Origin: a virus | Virus record (IMG/VR): IMGVR_UViG_3300042523_000251 | Coordinates: 1 to 30,865 of that record | Length of the DNA stretch: 30,865 nt | Strand: one strand, 5' to 3' | In this document: positions 29,081 to 30,865 of the stretch, one piece after another | How the letters are laid out: the number at the start of each line of letters is the position of its first letter | Position numbering within the stretch: the first letter of the stretch is position 1 | Notes under the pieces: generated by a model | Told to the model about the DNA's origin: nothing | What the model saw: the letters and a program-made list of their open reading frames with translations, nothing else | The model's database searches: none | Position numbers and translations under genes: made by a program

Positions 29081-30865
29081 TGCCATACCTTGACGGCACC
29101 CGTACATCCACGCTTGCAATGGATCACACGCAAGATGTGACCATTACTTTTATCAACCCTATCGGTATCGCGATTCCGCCAACCTGGGAAGACCAGTATC
29201 TAGATAAGTACACCGACTTTACATTCAGTAATCACTTAGGCTTTTCTGGTTCAATAGCTGTTGATGGTGTTAGTTATGGCATCAACTCGACAACTTGGGG
29301 ATGGGATATACAGGCGGTTGTTACAGTAAACAACGGCCACGGTGCCACACAAGTAACAACGGTAACGATTGCATCAGGAACATCTACCGCTTACTTTGCT
29401 TATGGATCGGCAACGTATGCTGGCTCATTTAGCGCAAGCGTAGGAACCGATAAACTTTGGGACGTTGCCGAAGCATCGTTTTCATCATCTGTCGCACCAA
29501 CTAGATTCCCAAGCCTTACGTCTTACACTTGGTATGAACGCAGCACGGTTGGAAGTACCGCCACCTGTAGTCTGTCTGTCGGTGGGACAACAGTCACGGC
29601 TACAAATACCGTGAGCGCAACAAGACAAACAGCAAACTACAAAGCATCACTAAGTGCTTCCGGATTCTGCACCGGTCCACAAACACACAACTTTGGTGTC
29701 ACTAACATCAAGGTAAACGGAACCACCGTACCGGATATCACACACGCACAAACCAAGGGGATGCAGTCGGCTACTGAGTGGTCATTATCGTTAGAGGGTG
29801 AGGTTGATGCGTTTGGAATCTATCAATCTGGTTCTGGAACCATAAGCACCACGGTATGCCTTGCTCGTGCTGTCTCGATTGTTGGAAGGATACGGGCTTG
29901 GGAGGGTGCGTACCCCGACAACCTAAATGTATTTGTAACCGGTTATGACGGCGGCACCCGTACGATTCTAAGCTCTGGTGGCTCATACGGTGGTCAGGAT
30001 ACCTTCAACGACTACAGCGTAAGCACTAGCCTTACGGATCCAGTAGTTGGCACTGCAAGCCTATCAACATCACTGAATGATGTACCAGAGTGGATATCAG
30101 CTGCATTGTCTACCACTGGGCTAACAACCAACGGTGATTCAGATAACGACAACCGGGTGTTGTTCCGTGGCTTTAGGTACAACGGTTGGTCGATTGCTGA
30201 GACAAACAACCGTTCTGTAGGCCTTACAGGTAATGATCGGCTTTACGCACCATACGAAGGTATGAGCGGATACCGGTATCTTGCCATCCAAATCAAAGCG
30301 CAAAGCGGCACCAACCAAGCCGGATACATCGAACTGACTGATTACCACGGCAACACGAAAAAGTGGCAGGTTGTGGCTCCTACGACCTCCTACAGCACCG
30401 TTACCCTTGACCTTTGCAGCCCTGACATCTGGAGCCTTGGAGCCTTACCGGCAACCGAAGACAAGGACAACCCGTACCCTCGGAAGAACACGACATCGAG
30501 CAGCTACGCCGGTAGTGAGTCTGTCGACACGGCTTACTGGGGCATCACTTCATGCCAGCGGCTAAGGGTATCAAGTGGATCTATTGACATTGGTACAACA
30601 ACCCTAACCTACATCAATACAGACAGCACTTATGTACCGGATACCTTCACCGCGCAATTTGAACGCATCACACCGGCTATTGTTGCAGAGGTAGATACCA
30701 CCACCTACTACTACGGGCGTAGATTCTGGCAACAGGACAGAGACGGGCGCACCGAGGAAGAGTCTGATGTCTGGTGGCAGATGACGGTCGGCGGTGCTAC
30801 CGGGGTTACATCGTACAGCGTTGACCCGGTAACGATCAGTGAGCTATGCGACCAGATCAACGCAT
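29080..30865 (+). CDS. Large tail protein, 5' part (cut by window end)
   Basis: Open from ATG 29080 (sharing a base with the upstream TAA) to the window end: 595 residues without a stop. It starts MPYLDGTRTSTLAMDHTQDV and is strongly beta-rich with Thr, Ser and Gly, as in tail-tip or fibre proteins. Near the cut end there are aromatic-rich segments (TTYYYGRRFWQQDRDGR, SDVWWQM). It has no recognised catalytic motif. It follows the hub gene, so a baseplate or receptor-binding role is likely. Direct joining to base 1 of the window would stop at once, so the missing part is outside. Confidence 0.7.
   Translation, partial: MPYLDGTRTSTLAMDHTQDVTITFINPIGIAIPPTWEDQYLDKYTDFTFSNHLGFSGSIAVDGVSYGINSTTWGWDIQAVVTVNNGHGATQVTTVTIASGTSTAYFAYGSATYAGSFSASVGTDKLWDVAEASFSSSVAPTRFPSLTSYTWYERSTVGSTATCSLSVGGTTVTATNTVSATRQTANYKASLSASGFCTGPQTHNFGVTNIKVNGTTVPDITHAQTKGMQSATEWSLSLEGEVDAFGIYQSGSGTISTTVCLARAVSIVGRIRAWEGAYPDNLNVFVTGYDGGTRTILSSGGSYGGQDTFNDYSVSTSLTDPVVGTASLSTSLNDVPEWISAALSTTGLTTNGDSDNDNRVLFRGFRYNGWSIAETNNRSVGLTGNDRLYAPYEGMSGYRYLAIQIKAQSGTNQAGYIELTDYHGNTKKWQVVAPTTSYSTVTLDLCSPDIWSLGALPATEDKDNPYPRKNTTSSSYAGSESVDTAYWGITSCQRLRVSSGSIDIGTTTLTYINTDSTYVPDTFTAQFERITPAIVAEVDTTTYYYGRRFWQQDRDGRTEEESDVWWQMTVGGATGVTSYSVDPVTISELCDQINA

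Noticed and set aside
1-30865. Circular genome closed at the window ends
   Set aside because: Joining 30865 to 1 puts a TAA two codons after the junction in the right-hand tail gene, and the frames of the two partial genes do not agree.
1-30865. CRISPR array, insertion sequence, attachment site or integrase
   Set aside because: No regularly spaced direct repeats, transposase or recombinase motifs were seen on either strand.

Overview
The window is a long stretch of a tailed double-stranded DNA phage (Caudoviricetes). Siphovirus morphology is inferred from a tail tube protein, a frameshifted tail assembly chaperone, a 543-residue tape measure protein and tail-tip proteins. Genes are packed head to tail, with many 1-4 base start/stop overlaps (ATGA, TAATG, GTGA, TTGA) and several GTG or TTG starts. 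Ribosome binding sites of the type GGGAGATAA or AAGGAG and sigma-70-like promoters point to a bacterial host, but the sequence does not show which one. No integrase, tRNA, rRNA, insertion sequence or CRISPR array was seen. A repressor-like HTH protein with divergent promoters leaves a temperate lifestyle possible but unproven. Both window edges cut tail genes. Joining the two ends directly gives an immediate stop, so this is a cut window rather than a closed circle.

Layout. 1-1070: 3' end of a BNR (Asp-box) tail protein and a CHAP-like endolysin, then a bidirectional terminator. 1169-3112, minus strand: recombination operon (ERF annealing protein, Gam/Gp157-like protein, small unknowns), driven from a divergent control region at 3113-3215. 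3216-8547, plus strand: HTH regulator, zinc-ribbon membrane protein, C5-cytosine methyltransferase, a phage-encoded sigma-70 family factor, VRR-NUC nuclease, AEP-type primase and a PriCT plus RecA-like helicase. 8548-8796 is a repeat- and hairpin-rich gap (possible origin) with a promoter. 8797-12379: ssDNA-binding-like protein, DUF3310 protein, ThyX, three Tad2/DUF2829-like proteins (one fused to an HTH), a small membrane protein and a ParB-like/adenine methyltransferase fusion. 12369-19357: terminase subunits, a moron-like gene with its own promoter and terminator, HK97-type portal, MuF protein, prohead protease and major capsid protein. 19429-30865: head-tail connectors, two small membrane proteins, a beta-helix protein inserted among the connectors, neck and tail terminator proteins, tail tube, chaperones, tape measure and tail-tip proteins.

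How it may work together. The early leftward and rightward operons give recombination, DNA modification and replication. The phage sigma factor could redirect host RNA polymerase to late genes. ThyX and the DUF3310 protein fit nucleotide supply. The Tad2-like cluster is a candidate anti-defence module that would sequester cyclic nucleotide signals. The points I rate most worth checking are: the three Tad2-like modules; a roughly 93-base structured leader with two competing pairings just before the primase start; a complete -1 frameshift signal that would fuse portal to MuF protein; and a 16-17-base element repeated just before three structural gene starts. Family calls come from reading motifs by eye; no database search was run.
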